Source: Terribacillus sp. DMT04
GTDB lineage: Bacteria > Bacillota > Bacilli > Bacillales > Amphibacillaceae
Direction: 5' to 3'
Assembly: GCF_019056395.1 (NCBI RefSeq)
Contig: NZ_CP077639.1
Location: 460,501 to 524,500, forward strand
Length of the DNA stretch: 64,000 nucleotides
In this document: piece by piece, positions 16,419-24,705 of the stretch
Layout: each line of letters opens with the position of its first letter
Position numbering within the stretch: the first letter of the stretch is position 1
The notes under the pieces: model-generated
Database searches by the model: none
What the model saw: the letters and a program-made list of their open reading frames with translations, nothing else
What the model was told of the DNA's origin: nothing
Made by a program: the position numbers and the translations under genes

Positions 16419-16784
16419 ATGAAAAAGATTGGTTTGTATCTATTTAGTGCTATGTTTATCGCGGCCGCTATTGCACACTTTGTATTAGATGACGGGTTTG
16501 TCGCTATGCTTCCTGCGTATGTGCCGCTGCGCTATTTCTTAATTTATTTGACTGGAATTGCAGAAATCGTATTAGCTATTGGTCTGCTAGTACCTTCGAC
16601 TAGACGGTTCACCGCCATTGTAACAATCATTTATTTAATTGCCATTTTCCCGGCAAATATTTATAGTGCGGTTTATGATATACCGGCTCCTGGTATGGAG
16701 GAGACAAATCAGGCAATTCTATATATCCGCTTGCTTTTCCAGCCGCTGTTAATTTGGTGGGTATGGAAAGTAACACGACGATAA
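16419..16784 (+). CDS. DoxX-like small membrane protein
   Basis: A 121-residue protein with four predicted membrane helices and the arrangement of the DoxX/DUF4267-like family (LFSAMFIAAAIAHFVLDDGF then LTGIAEIVLAIGLLVPSTRR). Family members are poorly characterised. ATG at 16419 gives reasonable distance from GAAGG; GTG at 16407 overlaps that site. It is 47 bp downstream of the Nudix gene and may share its transcript. Confidence 0.72.
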   Translation: MKKIGLYLFSAMFIAAAIAHFVLDDGFVAMLPAYVPLRYFLIYLTGIAEIVLAIGLLVPSTRRFTAIVTIIYLIAIFPANIYSAVYDIPAPGMEETNQAILYIRLLFQPLLIWWVWKVTRR

Positions 16785-16852
16785 TTCATTCAAGCAATAC
16801 TCTGTGTCCCTTGTGCATACGTTAAAGTATCAACAAAATGCCGAGGTGACGT

Positions 16853-17929
16853 ATGCATTCTATCAGTCTTTGTATGATCGTTAAGAACGAAGAAGAAGTC
16901 CTTGCTGGCTGTTTGGAGAGTGTGCAGGATTTAGTAGATGAAATTATCATTGTCGATACGGGTTCAACAGATAAGACCAAGGAGATTGCTTCCCAGTTTA
17001 CAAGCCGAATTTTTGATTTTGAATGGATCAACGATTTTTCTGCGGCTAGAAATTACAGCTTTAGTAAAGCGACAAGTGACTATATTATGTGGCTGGATGC
17101 AGATGATGTCCTATTGTCAAAAGATCAAGCAGCGCTTCGTGATTTATGGAGTGGAATACATGATGATGTGGATGTGGTGTCTATGTATTACCACACCGCC
17201 TTGGATGAAGCAGGGCGTCCGTTATTTTTGTATAGACGCAACCGGATTGTGAAGCGCAGCAAAAACTTTCGCTGGCGCGGGGCAGTGCATGAGTACTTGG
17301 AATTTGGAGGGAATATTGTTGCATCAGAAATAGCGGTCACACATCGTAAAAGTGAAAAGTCCCATGTGCTCTCTGACCGCAATTTGCGTATCTATGAATC
17401 CTACGTGGCCTCTGGCAGAGAACTGACGCCAAGAGACATGTTTTATTATGCAAATGAATTGAAAGACCATGGAAAGCTTGAACAGGCAAAGTCTTATTAT
17501 ATGGAATTTCTACGTTCCAAACAGGGCTGGGTAGAAGATAATATTCGCGCCTGTCAGTATTTAGCGGATTGCTGTAAAGCTACAGGCGATACCGAAGCTT
17601 ATCGTATGCATCTGTTTCGTTCTTTTCAATATGACCGTCCGCGACCGGAATTTTGCTGTTTTATTGGAGACTTTTTTACAGAAGAACAAAACTATGATGC
17701 AGGCGCGTATTGGTACCGGCAAGCTTTGGATTATGAAGGAAAGGAACTGCCAGGCTTTAGTGTACCTGCGTATACGACGTGGTACCCATATGTTCAGCTG
17801 ACGCTTTGTTACTCTCGGCTAGGACTGATGGAACAAGCGAAGTCTGCCCATCTTCAAGCTGTTTCTTATCATCCAGATCATCCGAGTGTCCAGCATAATG
17901 CGGCGTTTTTTGAGAAGCTAAGGCTTTAA
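16853..17929 (+). CDS. Family 2 glycosyltransferase with TPR-like C-terminus
   Basis: A 358-residue cytoplasmic protein. The N-terminal ~230 residues are a GT2 (GT-A fold) domain with SLCMIVKNEE, the sugar-nucleotide loop IIVDTGSTDKT and the metal-binding WLDADDVL. The C-terminal ~130 residues are helical repeats of TPR type (KDHGKLEQAKSYYMEFL and similar). This GT2-TPR architecture is common in Firmicutes and is linked to glycosylation of surface molecules; the acceptor is unknown. No glycan cluster surrounds it. Confidence 0.88.
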   Translation: MHSISLCMIVKNEEEVLAGCLESVQDLVDEIIIVDTGSTDKTKEIASQFTSRIFDFEWINDFSAARNYSFSKATSDYIMWLDADDVLLSKDQAALRDLWSGIHDDVDVVSMYYHTALDEAGRPLFLYRRNRIVKRSKNFRWRGAVHEYLEFGGNIVASEIAVTHRKSEKSHVLSDRNLRIYESYVASGRELTPRDMFYYANELKDHGKLEQAKSYYMEFLRSKQGWVEDNIRACQYLADCCKATGDTEAYRMHLFRSFQYDRPRPEFCCFIGDFFTEEQNYDAGAYWYRQALDYEGKELPGFSVPAYTTWYPYVQLTLCYSRLGLMEQAKSAHLQAVSYHPDHPSVQHNAAFFEKLRL

Positions 17930-17992
17930 TGTTCATTTCTTGTTCGGTGTGTCATAATACGAATTATCAAGATAAGATATGGAGGATTATTT

Positions 17993-18481
17993 GTGGCATT
18001 AGATATTATTGCGTGGATTATTATTGGGTTGGCATTCATTGCTAGTTTTGCAGGAATTATTTACCCGGTTATCCCATCGCCGCTAATGCTCTGGATTGGT
18101 TTCCTTGTGTTCCAATTCATGCTAAGTGATGGCGATTTGTCTGTTCTATTCTGGATTGCAATGGTAATCTTGACGGTCATCTTGATCATATCGGATATTA
18201 TTGCGAATAGTTACTTTGTGAAGAAATTCGGCGGCAGCAAATGGGGAGAACGAATCGCAGCTATTGGTGTTATTGTCGGTTCGTTTATCTTCCCGCCTAT
18301 CGGAATCATTGTTGTCCCGTTTATTGCTGTCTTGGTGACAGAGTTAGTCCAAAGAAGAACGCCGAAGGAAGCACTATATTCGTCAATCGGATCGTTGCTA
18401 GGTTTCCTCGGTGGATCGATAGCCAAGATTGTCATTCAGCTTATTATGATTATTTGGTTCTTTATCGCAGCATTTGTCTAA
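17993..18481 (+). CDS. DUF456 family membrane protein (YqgC-like)
   Basis: A 162-residue integral membrane protein with four to five helices, consisting almost entirely of one DUF456 domain. Typical parts are GIIYPVIPSPLMLWIGF and a glycine-rich hairpin GVIVGSFIFPPIGIIV. Function is unknown. GTG at 17993 is chosen because GGAGG precedes it by a suitable distance and no ATG lies nearby. It is closed by a strong terminator shared with the opposed gene. Confidence 0.82.
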   Translation: MALDIIAWIIIGLAFIASFAGIIYPVIPSPLMLWIGFLVFQFMLSDGDLSVLFWIAMVILTVILIISDIIANSYFVKKFGGSKWGERIAAIGVIVGSFIFPPIGIIVVPFIAVLVTELVQRRTPKEALYSSIGSLLGFLGGSIAKIVIQLIMIIWFFIAAFV

Positions 18482-18483
18482 AG

Positions 18484-18514
18484 AAAAAAGCGAGCATCTT
18501 TGCTCGCTTTTTTT
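18484..18514. terminator. Bidirectional terminator
   Basis: A 13-bp stem AAAAAAGCGAGCA / TGCTCGCTTTTTT with loop TCTT is flanked by A and T runs on both strands, serving the DUF456 gene and the opposed DUF3817 gene. Confidence 0.88.
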
Positions 18515-18806
18515 ATGCATATTCTGTTTTCTGTAGTCGCATATCGAAAATATAATAACCGAACGGAATAACGGATGCAATCAAGGCGAAGAAAGCCCAT
18601 TTCAATCCCCAGCCGACTTTCAATGTGGTGTAGCCAGTCCAGGCTACATACAGAACGAATAGTCCTCCGTGGATGGCGCCGATATAGGTTACGAAGATTG
18701 GTATGTCCATCATGTATTTCAACGGCATTGCTACGATTAGCAGCAGAAGCAAAGACGTTCCTTCCAAAAAGCCGATTATACGGAACCATTTTAGTGTCGC
18801 TTCCAT
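18513..18806 (-). CDS. DUF3817 family membrane protein
   Basis: A 97-residue protein with three hydrophobic segments. The segment GFLEGTSLLLLLIVAMPLKY and the following IHGGLFVLYV match DUF3817 (YdzA-like) proteins. Its function is unknown. A GGGAGGG ribosome site precedes the ATG. Confidence 0.8.
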   Translation of the reverse strand: MEATLKWFRIIGFLEGTSLLLLLIVAMPLKYMMDIPIFVTYIGAIHGGLFVLYVAWTGYTTLKVGWGLKWAFFALIASVIPFGYYIFDMRLQKTEYA

Positions 18807-18897
18807 GAAAGCCCTCCCAGAAACTATTTGTTAATAGTATAAGCAAGCTTGCCCATCTTTACCACTCTTAGGGAGAACTTGTCATAAGTTTGTCAAA

Positions 18898-19683
18898 TTA
18901 TCCTTGCACGTCATAAATTGTTGGCCGTCTGTCCTGGAATACGGGAATTTGGTTTCGCACATCATCCACTTGCTCCAGATTGGCTTCACCATATAGGATT
19001 GTCGCTTCCTCGCCTGCTTCTGCGATTATTTCTCCCCATGGGCCAATGATGACGCTGTGGCCGGCGAACGTATTAGCAGGATCACTGCCGGCACGATTGC
19101 AAGCAACAACATAACATTGGTTTTCAATAGCGCGGCTTAACAGAAGGGCGCGCCAATGATCCAGCCGCGGTTTTGGCCATTCTGCGGCGACAAACAGAAC
19201 TTGCTGTCCGTTAATCATATGTGTGCGGATGAATTCAGGGAAGCGAATATCATAACAAATGACGCCGGCAGCTTGTACTGCCCCTAAAGAGAACGATGCC
19301 GTTTTGTCCCCTTGGTGTAGATACTTTTCCTCATCCATTAAACGAAATAGATGTGCCTTATCATATTCATGCAGCAGGTCACCAGTTGGGCCATAAACAA
19401 GCATCGTATTATAAACGCCGGATTTTGTACGTTTTGCAATACTGCCAGCAACAATGTGTACCTGGTATGTCTTCGCCAAATCATGGATAAAGTGTTTTGT
19501 TGTTTCGCCGTGCGTATCACTAATTTGATCAAGTCTTGTCAAATCATAACCCGTTGTCCACAGCTCAGGAAGCACAATCACGTCGGCGTTTTTCTGAGCT
19601 TCTTTAATTAACGCTTCAACTTGTTCGTAATTTGTATCAGGATCACCAAAGACAACATTGTGCTGTACAAGCGCTAGTTTCAT
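18898..19683 (-). CDS. mtnU: Nitrilase-superfamily omega-amidase, MtnU-like
   Basis: A 261-residue carbon-nitrogen hydrolase with triad E40 (LPELWTT), K109 (EYDKAHLF) and C143 (GVICYDIRFPE). The closest known role is MtnU (YkrU), which hydrolyses 2-oxoglutaramate formed when glutamine donates its amino group to the methionine-salvage keto acid. Here it is the second gene of a SAM-riboswitch operon, its ATG overlapping the stop of the upstream dehydrogenase (ATGA), and an MtnE-like aminotransferase lies divergently. That context supports the omega-amidase call over other nitrilase functions. Confidence 0.85.
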   Translation of the reverse strand: MKLALVQHNVVFGDPDTNYEQVEALIKEAQKNADVIVLPELWTTGYDLTRLDQISDTHGETTKHFIHDLAKTYQVHIVAGSIAKRTKSGVYNTMLVYGPTGDLLHEYDKAHLFRLMDEEKYLHQGDKTASFSLGAVQAAGVICYDIRFPEFIRTHMINGQQVLFVAAEWPKPRLDHWRALLLSRAIENQCYVVACNRAGSDPANTFAGHSVIIGPWGEIIAEAGEEATILYGEANLEQVDDVRNQIPVFQDRRPTIYDVQG

Positions 19684-20774
19684 TGTTTCACTCCTTGATT
19701 TTCTGCTATGAATGATTCCAAACGCTGCATAGCTTCTACTACTTGTTCGGAAGAGGAGACATGCATAAAGTGAATCGATTCCCCGGGAGCAACTGCGCCG
19801 TCCGCAGCAGTTTTCATCGCAGTTTCTATATTATCTTTAATACCAAGCTCTTTTAAGACAGTAGGTAAACCAAGTCTGCGGTACGTAGGAAGCAGCACTA
19901 AAATCTCATCAAATTTCTCCTCCAAAGCCAGCTGTACAAGAATACCGTAAGCGACTTTATTGCCGTGCAGCTGTTCGTGTGTTTCTGCTACTCGTGTCAA
20001 GCCGTTATGGATAGAATGTGCACCGGCAATGCGTCCATATTCATCTCCAAAACCGCCTACCATACCGCCGGCCATAATAACGGTTTCTGCAACACGTAAA
20101 AAGGCACTGTCTGCACGATGATTTTGCAGTGAGCAAATCGCTGCATCCCCTTCTGCAATTAAAATATCGCGGCATAATCTAGCTGCACTGCGGGAAATTT
20201 GGACAGCAAGGGGCTGATCGGTCATTTTCTCGGTAAGTGCATCTGCTTCATACCACTTCGCTAATGTATCGCCAATTCCCGCGATTAAATAGGGAGCAGG
20301 TGTTGTGAGCAGGAGCTTGGGCTCTACAAGCAGCATAAACGTACTGCGGGGGAAGATGGTATATTCAACAAAGTTTCCTGCTTCATCATAGAAAACACTA
20401 AGAGAAGCCCATGGCGAACAGTTGGAGACGATGGTTGGAATTAAGATAACTGGCAGGTTAGCATCATTAGCTGCTGCTTTTGCAGTATCCAAAACTTTTC
20501 CGCCGCCAACGCCAATGATGAACTGTGCTTCTTGCTCTTGTGCTGCATCTGCTAGACGTGCAGCTTCTGCATGTGTGCACTGCCCATTATAGGCAACGCG
20601 TGTAACGGGCAAGTCAATAGGATCAAGAAACGGAGCTGCGGATTTCCACGATGCATCGCCATGTATAAGCAGACCGTTTGTCCAAGCCATTTCTGCTAGC
20701 TTTGCAGGCAGACTTTCTAATATATTTTCTTCACAGGCGTAATAGTTGGGAGCGCCTTTTATTTGAATGGTCAT
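19680..20774 (-). CDS. Iron-containing alcohol dehydrogenase-like 2-oxo acid reductase (YbdH/HcxA-like)
   Basis: A 364-residue protein of the glycerol dehydrogenase-like family. It shows the nucleotide loop GVGGGKVLDTAK (about residues 87-98) and metal ligands in AGIGDTLAKW, GAHSIHNGL and QLHGNKVAYG. It resembles E. coli YbdH (HcxA), which reduces 2-oxo acids, and ybdH likewise neighbours a methionine aminotransferase. ATG at 20774 follows GAGGTGATC; an in-frame start at 20816 would fall within the riboswitch terminator. Control by a SAM riboswitch points to a substrate from sulfur metabolism, perhaps 2-oxo-4-methylthiobutyrate (inference). Confidence 0.8.
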   Translation of the reverse strand: MTIQIKGAPNYYACEENILESLPAKLAEMAWTNGLLIHGDASWKSAAPFLDPIDLPVTRVAYNGQCTHAEAARLADAAQEQEAQFIIGVGGGKVLDTAKAAANDANLPVILIPTIVSNCSPWASLSVFYDEAGNFVEYTIFPRSTFMLLVEPKLLLTTPAPYLIAGIGDTLAKWYEADALTEKMTDQPLAVQISRSAARLCRDILIAEGDAAICSLQNHRADSAFLRVAETVIMAGGMVGGFGDEYGRIAGAHSIHNGLTRVAETHEQLHGNKVAYGILVQLALEEKFDEILVLLPTYRRLGLPTVLKELGIKDNIETAMKTAADGAVAPGESIHFMHVSSSEQVVEAMQRLESFIAENQGVKQ

Positions 20775-20800
20775 GTGATCACCTCGGTCATTATTAACAC

Positions 20801-20831
20801 AAAAAAACTCTTCCAAGCGAATATGGAAGAG
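20801..20831 (-). terminator. Expression-platform terminator of SAM riboswitch
   Basis: On the minus strand CTCTTCCA (20831-20824) pairs with TGGAAGAG (20815-20808), followed by seven T. It sits between aptamer and coding sequence. Confidence 0.88.
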
Positions 20832-20854
20832 GGAAAGGTTGTGTCATTTCTTCC

Positions 20855-20957
20855 CCTTATCCCTCAGCTTGCTGCTGTTGGAATTAGCACCGTGTGCATC
20901 GCTGCACCGGTTGCCGGGCTTCATCGGGCCAGTCCCTCCGCCTTCTCTTGATAAGAG
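20855..20957 (-). promoter_or_regulatory. SAM-I riboswitch (S-box)
   Basis: Read on the minus strand, the aptamer shows CTTATCAAGAGAAGGCGGAG, then GGGACTGGCCCGATGAAGCC, CGGCAACC, and GGTGCTAATTCC..CAGC, closing with GATAAG that pairs with CTTATC. These are the conserved S-box blocks. High SAM should stabilise the following terminator and shut off the reductase-amidase operon. Confidence 0.95.
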
Positions 20958-20982
20958 TGTGTGATTGCTGTATGATTTGTTC

Positions 20983-21012
20983 ATTATCGCACTCTATTTG
21001 CAACACTGTCAA
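20983..21012 (-). promoter_or_regulatory. Promoter of the SAM-riboswitch operon
   Basis: On the minus strand TTGACA (21012-21007) and GATAAT (20988-20983) are 18 bp apart. Transcription would start about 15-20 nt before the S-box. Confidence 0.65.
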
Positions 21013-21061
21013 GATTGGTAATAGTCAGAAATAGAGGCGTAACAACAGGAGCGTGAGTAAC

Positions 21062-22240
21062 ATGGATTTTCCAATTTCGGATGCATTAAAACGACTGCCA
21101 GAACAATTTTTTGCCAGCTTGGTGCATAAAGTAAGTCTGCTGGAGCAGGAAGGGCACGATATCATTAAACTGGGACAGGGGAATCCTGATTTGCCGACAC
21201 CACAGCATATTGTGGACAAGTTAAAAGAAGCTTCTGATAATCCGGCTTATCATAAATATTCGCCATTCCGAGGCTTTGATTTTCTTAAACAAGCTGTCTG
21301 TGATTTTTATGCGCGCGAGTATAATGTGGAATTGGATCCTGAGACGGAAGTGGCCATTATGTTCGGATCGAAGACAGGTTTAGTGGAAATCAGCCAATGT
21401 CTATTGAATCCAGGAGATTTGGCGTTGCTTCCAGATCCGGGATACCCGGATTATATGTCTGGCATTGAGCTGGCACAAGCGAGAACAACGCTGCTGCCTT
21501 TACATGCTGAAAATGATTTCTTGCCAGATTATAATACGATTGCTCACAAGGATTTAGAAGAGGCAAAGCTGCTGTTTCTTAACTATCCGAACAACCCGAC
21601 TGCAGCAACTGCAGATCAGGCATTTTTCGATAAGACAGTAGAGCTGGCAAAGGAACATCAAATATGTGTACTGCATGACTTTGCATATGGGGCGCTTGGA
21701 TTTGATGGGCAGAAGCCGCAAAGCTTTTTGCAATCTGAAGGCAGCAAGGAAGTCGGCATTGAGATGTACACGTTGTCGAAAACGTATAATATGGCAGGCT
21801 GGCGTATCGCCTTTGCTGTTGGTAATGCATCTGTTATTGAAAGTATTAATCTGATTCAAGATCACGTTTATGTGAGTTTGTTTGGTGCGATGCAGGAAGC
21901 GGCTGCTTATGCGCTGACATCGGATCAGACTTGTGTAGAGGAGCTTCTTCATACATATGAATCGAGAAGGGATGCTTTCCTTGGCCATCTTCGTACGATC
22001 GGCTGGGAGGTGCCAGAACCAAAAGGAACATTCTTTGTGTGGCTGCCCGTTCCAAAGGGATATACTTCTGAAGCATTTGCTGACCTATTGCTAGAAGAAG
22101 CGCATGTGGCAGTAGCACCTGGAAACGGATTTGGTGCGTACGGGGAAGGATATGTACGTGCGGGACTGCTGGATTCGGAAGAAAGATTAATAGAAGCTGC
22201 AAAGCGGATTGAGAAGCTTGGCATTTTCTCAAAAGCATAA
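21062..22240 (+). CDS. mtnE: PLP-dependent aminotransferase, MtnE-like
   Basis: A 392-residue fold-type I class I/II aminotransferase. The PLP lysine is in TLSKTYNMAGWR (about residues 235-246); other hallmarks are NYPNNPT, HDFAYGALG and the C-terminal YVRAGLL. In methionine salvage MtnE converts 2-oxo-4-methylthiobutyrate to methionine. The divergent omega-amidase and SAM riboswitch support this, though generic family I aminotransferases look alike. ATG at 21062 is preferred since GTG at 21053 overlaps the AGGAG site. No S-box was seen on this strand. Confidence 0.8.
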   Translation: MDFPISDALKRLPEQFFASLVHKVSLLEQEGHDIIKLGQGNPDLPTPQHIVDKLKEASDNPAYHKYSPFRGFDFLKQAVCDFYAREYNVELDPETEVAIMFGSKTGLVEISQCLLNPGDLALLPDPGYPDYMSGIELAQARTTLLPLHAENDFLPDYNTIAHKDLEEAKLLFLNYPNNPTAATADQAFFDKTVELAKEHQICVLHDFAYGALGFDGQKPQSFLQSEGSKEVGIEMYTLSKTYNMAGWRIAFAVGNASVIESINLIQDHVYVSLFGAMQEAAAYALTSDQTCVEELLHTYESRRDAFLGHLRTIGWEVPEPKGTFFVWLPVPKGYTSEAFADLLLEEAHVAVAPGNGFGAYGEGYVRAGLLDSEERLIEAAKRIEKLGIFSKA

Positions 22241-22243
22241 AGA

Positions 22244-22269
22244 AAGCCAGTCCGTAAATGGGCTGGCTT
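22244..22269. terminator. Hairpin between convergent genes
   Basis: AAGCCAGTCC (22244-22253) pairs with GGGCTGGCTT (22260-22269) with one wobble. The better T-rich tail is on the minus strand (TTTCTTTA). Confidence 0.6.
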
Positions 22270-22280
22270 CCGTCGTATAG

Positions 22281-23411
22281 TTAGCTGTTAACAGCGCAAC
22301 GATTTGGACCGGATTCTACAATAGCTTCCTCAGCGTCTGCAATCGTTTCTTTTCCTTGATTGGATTCTCTGATCAACTGATAGCTATTCGGCTGCTCGTC
22401 AGGGATGCTGCCGAGAACAGAAGCAGTGAACGCACCTGCATCTTGCATCTGGAGCCGTGGATTTTTTCGATACAAATCTTCCATTCTTGCTTGAACAGTT
22501 CCATCAGAGCCGATTTCCGACAGCTCGGAAAAATGGGAAGGCAGGACAATTAAATCCAGCGACAACATGGGATACTTTTCATATAAAGTAGTGTGCAGAT
22601 CTTGCACCCACTGTTCGGCTTGGCCGGCTAAGTCGGGGCGACCGATCGATTCCGTAAACAAAATATCGCCAGACAGCAAGAACGTATCATCCACAACAAA
22701 ACTAACGCTTCCTTCTGTGTGACCAGGTGAGGCAACGCAGCGCACGCCTTCTTCTTGCTGACCAAATGGAATGCTTATACCGTCCTTGAGCGGAGAGAAC
22801 GCAAACGCTGCTTCTTTGCCATCGTCAGCAGGGAACCAATAGGTTGCGCCTGTTTCCTCTGCCAATTTCCTGCCGCCGGACAGATGATCGGCATGCAAGT
22901 GGGTATCTAACACATGTTTGATTTGCCAGCCATTATCGTTCGCAAAAGAAGTGTAAACTTCTGTGAATCTAGCTGGGTCAACGACAGCTGCTTCCCCATT
23001 CGAGACAATCATGTAAGACAGGCAGCCTTTGCCGATGCGCATGAATTGATAAATTGCTCCCCCGTAAGTAAGGTCGCCAATTTTTCGCGGACTCATTGTT
23101 TCTCCCCAAGCTTGCATACCGCCAACGACATGCACGACCTTATCCATTCCTGCAGCCTCTAGAAGGGAGACGGCTGTTTGTGCGGACTTGCCTTTGTAGC
23201 ACATGACATAAACAGGATCATTATCGGGCAATATGTTCCGGGTTTTCGTCGGATTTGCCTTGATCTCAGCGAAAGGAATATTGTAGCGGATAATATTTTC
23301 AGCATCGACTGCCCAATCCTGGACATCCGCTTCCTGTCTAATATCCAGCAGATGGACGGTTTCCTTCGCTTTCACTTTCTCTGCCAATTCTGCTGTGTGC
23401 AATGGATTCAT
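22281..23411 (-). CDS. Rhodanese-persulfide dioxygenase fusion
   Basis: A 376-residue two-domain protein for sulfide and persulfide detoxification. The N-terminal rhodanese (about 1-108) has the active-site cysteine C71 in VMCYKGKSA. The C-terminal metallo-beta-lactamase domain (about 115-330) is ETHE1-like, with THLHADHLSGG giving H171, H173, D175 and H176, then SPGHTEGSVS and LSGDILF. Such proteins oxidise low-molecular-weight persulfides (bacillithiol or CoA forms) and transfer sulfur to thiosulfate. Most Firmicute relatives sit next to a CstR/CsoR repressor; none is visible here. Confidence 0.87.
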   Translation of the reverse strand: MNPLHTAELAEKVKAKETVHLLDIRQEADVQDWAVDAENIIRYNIPFAEIKANPTKTRNILPDNDPVYVMCYKGKSAQTAVSLLEAAGMDKVVHVVGGMQAWGETMSPRKIGDLTYGGAIYQFMRIGKGCLSYMIVSNGEAAVVDPARFTEVYTSFANDNGWQIKHVLDTHLHADHLSGGRKLAEETGATYWFPADDGKEAAFAFSPLKDGISIPFGQQEEGVRCVASPGHTEGSVSFVVDDTFLLSGDILFTESIGRPDLAGQAEQWVQDLHTTLYEKYPMLSLDLIVLPSHFSELSEIGSDGTVQARMEDLYRKNPRLQMQDAGAFTASVLGSIPDEQPNSYQLIRESNQGKETIADAEEAIVESGPNRCAVNS

Positions 23412-23424
23412 GCAATCGTCTCCT

Positions 23425-24051
23425 TTAAAATTCTTTTTTTATTATAGGAAGGAGCAGTTTTACTCCTCGCTTATTTACCGGGAATATACGGCTGTCCGCC
23501 AGCAAATGGCTTGCATAACCAGCTGTACCAGCAAGCTGTGTTCCGAAAAGGGCTGTCTCTTGTTCAAAGAATGTCATCATTATGTAGAAATAGAGCAGTC
23601 CCAATAAGGAATGTGTGTAAGTTCGGTGGGAAAGAAAAGATGCAACGCTAATATAACACCCGCTCATCACTATCCAAGTATGCCCTGCATACAGCCCGGT
23701 TAAGCATACGGCAATGCCGGTAATCAGAAGCATGAACTTCTTATTTATTACGCGGGAAAGAACCATAATTCCTGCTCCAATCGCCAAACCGATATAGCGA
23801 TCCTGACCGTAAAGATTCCACATACTATATAAAATGAGCAATAATCCAATAAAAATAGTAATATTGCGAATCGCTTTATGGGAAAATGTGATGCGGTTTG
23901 AGAGAAGTCCGCCTGTGTCTAAATCAGGTACCAATGCGGCAACTGCTGCCGTACAAGTCATCGTGACGGTGACAGCACCATCAGCATCCAAAGCGGTAGC
24001 ACTGGCGAAACCGGCGCCAGCACCTATTAATAAATGTGTAATTCCTTTCAT
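23425..24051 (-). CDS. YdjM-like membrane-bound hydrolase family protein
   Basis: A 208-residue protein starting MKGITHLLIGAGAGF, with several membrane helices and the conserved PDLDTGGLLSNR and SHRTYTHSLLGL segments. These histidine- and aspartate-rich motifs define the YdjM/PF04307 family of predicted metal-dependent hydrolases. The biochemical role is unknown. GAGGCA precedes the ATG. It lies alone between the rhodanese fusion and a DUF4385 gene. Confidence 0.82.
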   Translation of the reverse strand: MKGITHLLIGAGAGFASATALDADGAVTVTMTCTAAVAALVPDLDTGGLLSNRITFSHKAIRNITIFIGLLLILYSMWNLYGQDRYIGLAIGAGIMVLSRVINKKFMLLITGIAVCLTGLYAGHTWIVMSGCYISVASFLSHRTYTHSLLGLLYFYIMMTFFEQETALFGTQLAGTAGYASHLLADSRIFPVNKRGVKLLLPIIKKEF

Positions 24052-24109
24052 TCTAGCTGTGCCTCCAAAAGTTAGTCTTTAAAAGCATACTAGAATCTTT
24101 AGATAATGG

Positions 24110-24559
24110 CTATCCGTATTGTTTCTGATGCGCCTTTTTTCGAGAAAGATAATCTTCATCTTCTCTAATTGCATCCCACTTGCGCTTGAATATTTGTGCC
24201 GAAGCAGCTTTCTCTTTATCAATTTGGCGCTCGTTTATTTCTTTCTTATCTTTATCCTTATATTTTTTGCCGCCTTTATAATTGGCATACCGTCTGGCTC
24301 TCGTATAGCCCATTTGGATATATTTGCGTGCCATGTCCATTCCGACAAAATCATCTTGCTTTCGGTATTCTTCAAACATCTCGGATAGCTTGTGGCACGA
24401 TTCCTCTGCAATTTCTGGTGTCTTGAAGCGCCAATGGGGAAGGAGCTCACTTTTATATGGTTCCACCATCAGCACACCTTGCTCGCCGCGTCCTACGCGA
24501 TACTTCTCAGGTTGCTGACGATAATCAATGGATTCATCAAAATGATCGTAATAGCCCAT
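24110..24559 (-). CDS. DUF4385 family protein
   Basis: A 149-residue soluble, very charged protein. The N-terminal two thirds (YRVGRGEQGVLMVEPYKSEL, LLPHWRFKTP, GMDMARKYIQMGYTRARRYAN) match DUF4385, a family of unknown function common in bacteria. The C-terminal ~40 residues are a lysine-rich helix. The ATG at 24559 follows GGGGGAAGG and gives the usual family start MGYYDH; a longer start has no ribosome site. Confidence 0.78.
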   Translation of the reverse strand: MGYYDHFDESIDYRQQPEKYRVGRGEQGVLMVEPYKSELLPHWRFKTPEIAEESCHKLSEMFEEYRKQDDFVGMDMARKYIQMGYTRARRYANYKGGKKYKDKDKKEINERQIDKEKAASAQIFKRKWDAIREDEDYLSRKKAHQKQYG

Positions 24560-24705
24560 TTCCTTCCCCCTGTCTCTGTTGTTAATGTATATAGTTACCG
24601 AAAGTGATGCCGATGAAACCAATTTTTATACTGGACATAGAGGCAGTTTTACACGTTTGTGATAAAATAAAAACAATGGTCTCACGTTAGAAAGGAATGA
24701 TACAG

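Noticed and set aside
20983-21061. Second S-box for the MtnE-like gene
   Set aside because: No S-box blocks are present on the plus strand between 20983 and 21061.
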